Assembly: GCF_004793765.1 (NCBI RefSeq)
Contig: NZ_SRYM01000018.1
Location: forward strand, 1 to 64,000
DNA from: Parabacteroides distasonis
Lineage (GTDB): Bacteria; Bacteroidota; Bacteroidia; Bacteroidales; Tannerellaceae
Reading direction: 5' to 3'
Length of the DNA stretch: 64,000 bases
Below are positions 62,322-64,000 of this stretch, one piece after another (positions within the stretch are counted from its first letter, which is position 1; the number at the start of each line of letters is the position of its first letter). The translations under genes were made by a program, and so were the position numbers. The notes beneath the pieces are model-generated. The model worked only from the letters and a program-made list of their open reading frames with translations, did not search any database and was not told the DNA's origin.

Positions 62322-63836
62322 GTGAATGTTTCTGAAAACAACAGGCGTATTGCTCGTAATACGTTACTACTTTATGGAAGGAAAGCTGTAACCATGTTGA
62401 TTGCGCTATATTCATCAAGAGTATTGCTGCAATATTTGGGAATTGATGATTTTGGTTTATACGGACTTATAGGTAGTATAATTGCTGTTTTTACGTCACT
62501 CAAATCAACATTCGCCGCATCTGTTCAGAGATTTCTAAATGTAAATAAGGAAGAGAGTATCGCAAGGAAAAATGAAATCTTCTGCATGGGGATGATCATT
62601 CATGTGTTAATTGCGGTTGTCTTTATTCTATTAGCAGAGATTGGAGGTGCGATATTGCTCCCTAATCTTAATTTGAATACTGAAAAACTAATAGTTGCAG
62701 GATGTATACTTCGTTTTACTATCTTGTCGGCAGCAGTTTCTATAATTACAGTTCCTTTTGATGCGCTTGCTATGGCAAATGAGAAATTTGATGCCTTGGC
62801 AGTTATTTCTATTATAGATTCTGTTTTGCGTCTTTGTGTGATATTTATTTTGTCATTTAGTCCGATTCAGAGGGTCGTTTTTTATGCAATATTACTTTTA
62901 TGTGTAACTATTGTACATATTCTTATGATAGGGGGGTATTGTTATAAAACTTTTAAGGATACAGTGAAATTTCATTTTGTAAGGGATAGAGTTTTATTTA
63001 AGCGAATGACCTCTTTCGCAGGATGGAATTTTTTTGGTAATTTAGGATACTATCTAACAAGTGAAGGTGTGAATTTTATTCTTAATATATTTGGTGGAAT
63101 AGTAGCTAATGCTTCACGTACAATCTCTTATCAAGTGAAAAACGCATTACAGACTTTGGTGAATGATATAACTGTTGCTTTTCAGCCTCAGAGTATGATG
63201 GCTTTTTCAACAGATAAACAACGTTTTTATAATCTTCAATTTTTAGCGACAAAAGCAAGATTTGCTATATGCATAGTTTTGGGGTTCCCTTTATTTTTAT
63301 TCATTCCTGAGATTTTGCAAGTTTGGTTGGGAAAACAACCGGAAGGAGCAGCGACCTTTATAAGATGTATTCTATTGTTTGTGGTCATACGTTGTTGGCA
63401 TGATGCTATTGATACAACCTTTAAATCGGCTGCACGTATGCGAAATTATCAAATATGTGAAATGTCTATTATGCTATTTAACTTACCTGTATCTTGGCTT
63501 ATGCTTCATTTGAAATTGCCTCTGTATAGTGTGTTTATAACAATGTCGGTTATTGAATTTGTAAATCTGATAGCAATAATGGTATTGGCATATAAAGAGT
63601 TGGGTTTTATGATAGGGGATTATATTAAGAAAGTAATTATACCTTCGGTATTTATAATTTGTATCATGGGTATAATATTTCTAAGTTATTCTTTTTTTGA
63701 TATACGCCTTTATGGGTGGACAGAGATGTTGCTTTTTTTAATAGTTACATTTATTGTTGCGATTGGTTTGATTTTTATGATCTTGTTTTCTCAGATTGAG
63801 CGAGAGAAATTAGTGTCTATGTTGAAATATAAATAA
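62322..63836 (+). CDS. Wzx-type flippase (polysaccharide biosynthesis protein)
   Basis: 504 residues with about twelve to fourteen membrane helices. Start GTG at 62322 (MNVSENNRRIARNTLLLYGRKAVTMLIALYSSRVLLQYLGIDDFGLYGLIG), the typical opening of Bacteroidales Wzx proteins of the MOP/MATE superfamily. The middle TSFAGWNFFGNLGYYLTSEGVNFILNIFGG is also characteristic. It flips undecaprenyl-linked repeat units to the periplasm for the Wzy polymerase encoded 25 bp before it. Confidence 0.9.
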   Translation: MNVSENNRRIARNTLLLYGRKAVTMLIALYSSRVLLQYLGIDDFGLYGLIGSIIAVFTSLKSTFAASVQRFLNVNKEESIARKNEIFCMGMIIHVLIAVVFILLAEIGGAILLPNLNLNTEKLIVAGCILRFTILSAAVSIITVPFDALAMANEKFDALAVISIIDSVLRLCVIFILSFSPIQRVVFYAILLLCVTIVHILMIGGYCYKTFKDTVKFHFVRDRVLFKRMTSFAGWNFFGNLGYYLTSEGVNFILNIFGGIVANASRTISYQVKNALQTLVNDITVAFQPQSMMAFSTDKQRFYNLQFLATKARFAICIVLGFPLFLFIPEILQVWLGKQPEGAATFIRCILLFVVIRCWHDAIDTTFKSAARMRNYQICEMSIMLFNLPVSWLMLHLKLPLYSVFITMSVIEFVNLIAIMVLAYKELGFMIGDYIKKVIIPSVFIICIMGIIFLSYSFFDIRLYGWTEMLLFLIVTFIVAIGLIFMILFSQIEREKLVSMLKYK

Positions 63837-63905
63837 TATTATTGTTGAATAATGCTTTTTTTCTTGATAGATTGTGAAATTTTTTTTTGATATGATAATG
63901 TTAAA

Positions 63906-64000
63906 ATGAGAAATCTAATCCTTCTTACAAATTTTTTTCCTTATGGTAATGGTGAACCATATTTGGAAACTGAGGTGAAATATTATGAACAGAATTTTGA
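63906..64000 (+). CDS. Glycosyltransferase, N-terminal fragment cut by the window end
   Basis: Starts MRNLILLTNFFPYGNGEPYL and continues in frame to the last base (31 codons). The FPYGNGEPYLETEV opening is that of GT4-like (GT-B) glycosyltransferases common in Bacteroidales polysaccharide loci. The gene continues beyond the window and the capsule operon with it. Confidence 0.7.
   Translation, partial: MRNLILLTNFFPYGNGEPYLETEVKYYEQNF

Overview
The window looks like chromosomal DNA of a gut Bacteroidales bacterium, most probably a Parabacteroides close to P. distasonis. The genus is an inference. It rests on Bacteroidetes-type promoters (TTTG, about 19 bp, TAnnTTTG), a hybrid two-component system, a B12-dependent ribonucleotide reductase, ISAon1-type transposase relics, a UpxY-type capsule locus behind an invertible promoter, and close similarity in kind to known Parabacteroides proteins. 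No database search was possible.

Layout. 1-0.8 kb: two decayed ISAon1-family transposase copies in tandem. 0.9-5.3 kb (minus): a late cobalamin operon, cbiB, an S4 RNA-binding protein, cobU, cobT, cobS, cobC. 5.7-6.5 kb: a chimeric ORF joining an ECF sigma factor start to a sulfatase tail. 6.6-17.2 kb: rpsF-rpsR-rplI, a cell-wall amidase, an MCE protein, dnaA, the B12-dependent reductase (a consumer of the cofactor completed by the first operon) and 4-alpha-glucanotransferase. 17.3-22.4 kb: bactofilin, folB, a monomeric [FeFe] hydrogenase, a PNGase F-like lipoprotein, a MarC protein and a truncated beta-hexosaminidase. 22.6-26.5 kb: a 1311-residue hybrid two-component regulator. 26.7-32.3 kb: a stress/envelope cluster (manganese catalase, YtxH-like and GlsB-like proteins, FAD oxidase, YihY/BrkB protein and several very small proteins).

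32.3-43.7 kb: glycosyltransferase, lipid A-type acyltransferase, mtaB, valS, an internally deleted histidine kinase, a Tat-exported TIM-barrel protein, a DUF6340 lipoprotein, tRNA-Thr, tRNA-Ala and ruvC. 43.8-52.1 kb: two 444-residue glutamate dehydrogenases flank a receiver-receiver-PPDK_N protein and a muropeptide-recycling pair (AmgK-like kinase fused to a RapZ C-terminal domain, plus a MurU-like nucleotidyltransferase).

52.9-64 kb: a capsular polysaccharide locus. A tyrosine recombinase gene ends 2 bp before a perfect 26-bp inverted repeat. Its partner lies 262 bp further on, and the segment between carries a textbook Bacteroidetes promoter that here points into the locus (apparent ON state). 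Then follow UpxY-like and UpxZ-position regulators, a FlaA1/CapD-type sugar-nucleotide dehydratase, an inserted AAA/PD-(D/E)XK gene with its own promoter, and then strongly AT-rich glycosyltransferase, Wzy, Wzx and a cut-off glycosyltransferase.

The least explained signal is a set of five intergenic arrays (near 5.4, 35.8, 48.3, 57.8 and 59.6 kb). All have a 21-23 bp period and most have units in both orientations, but each array has its own private unit sequence. They look like one architectural class without a shared sequence.
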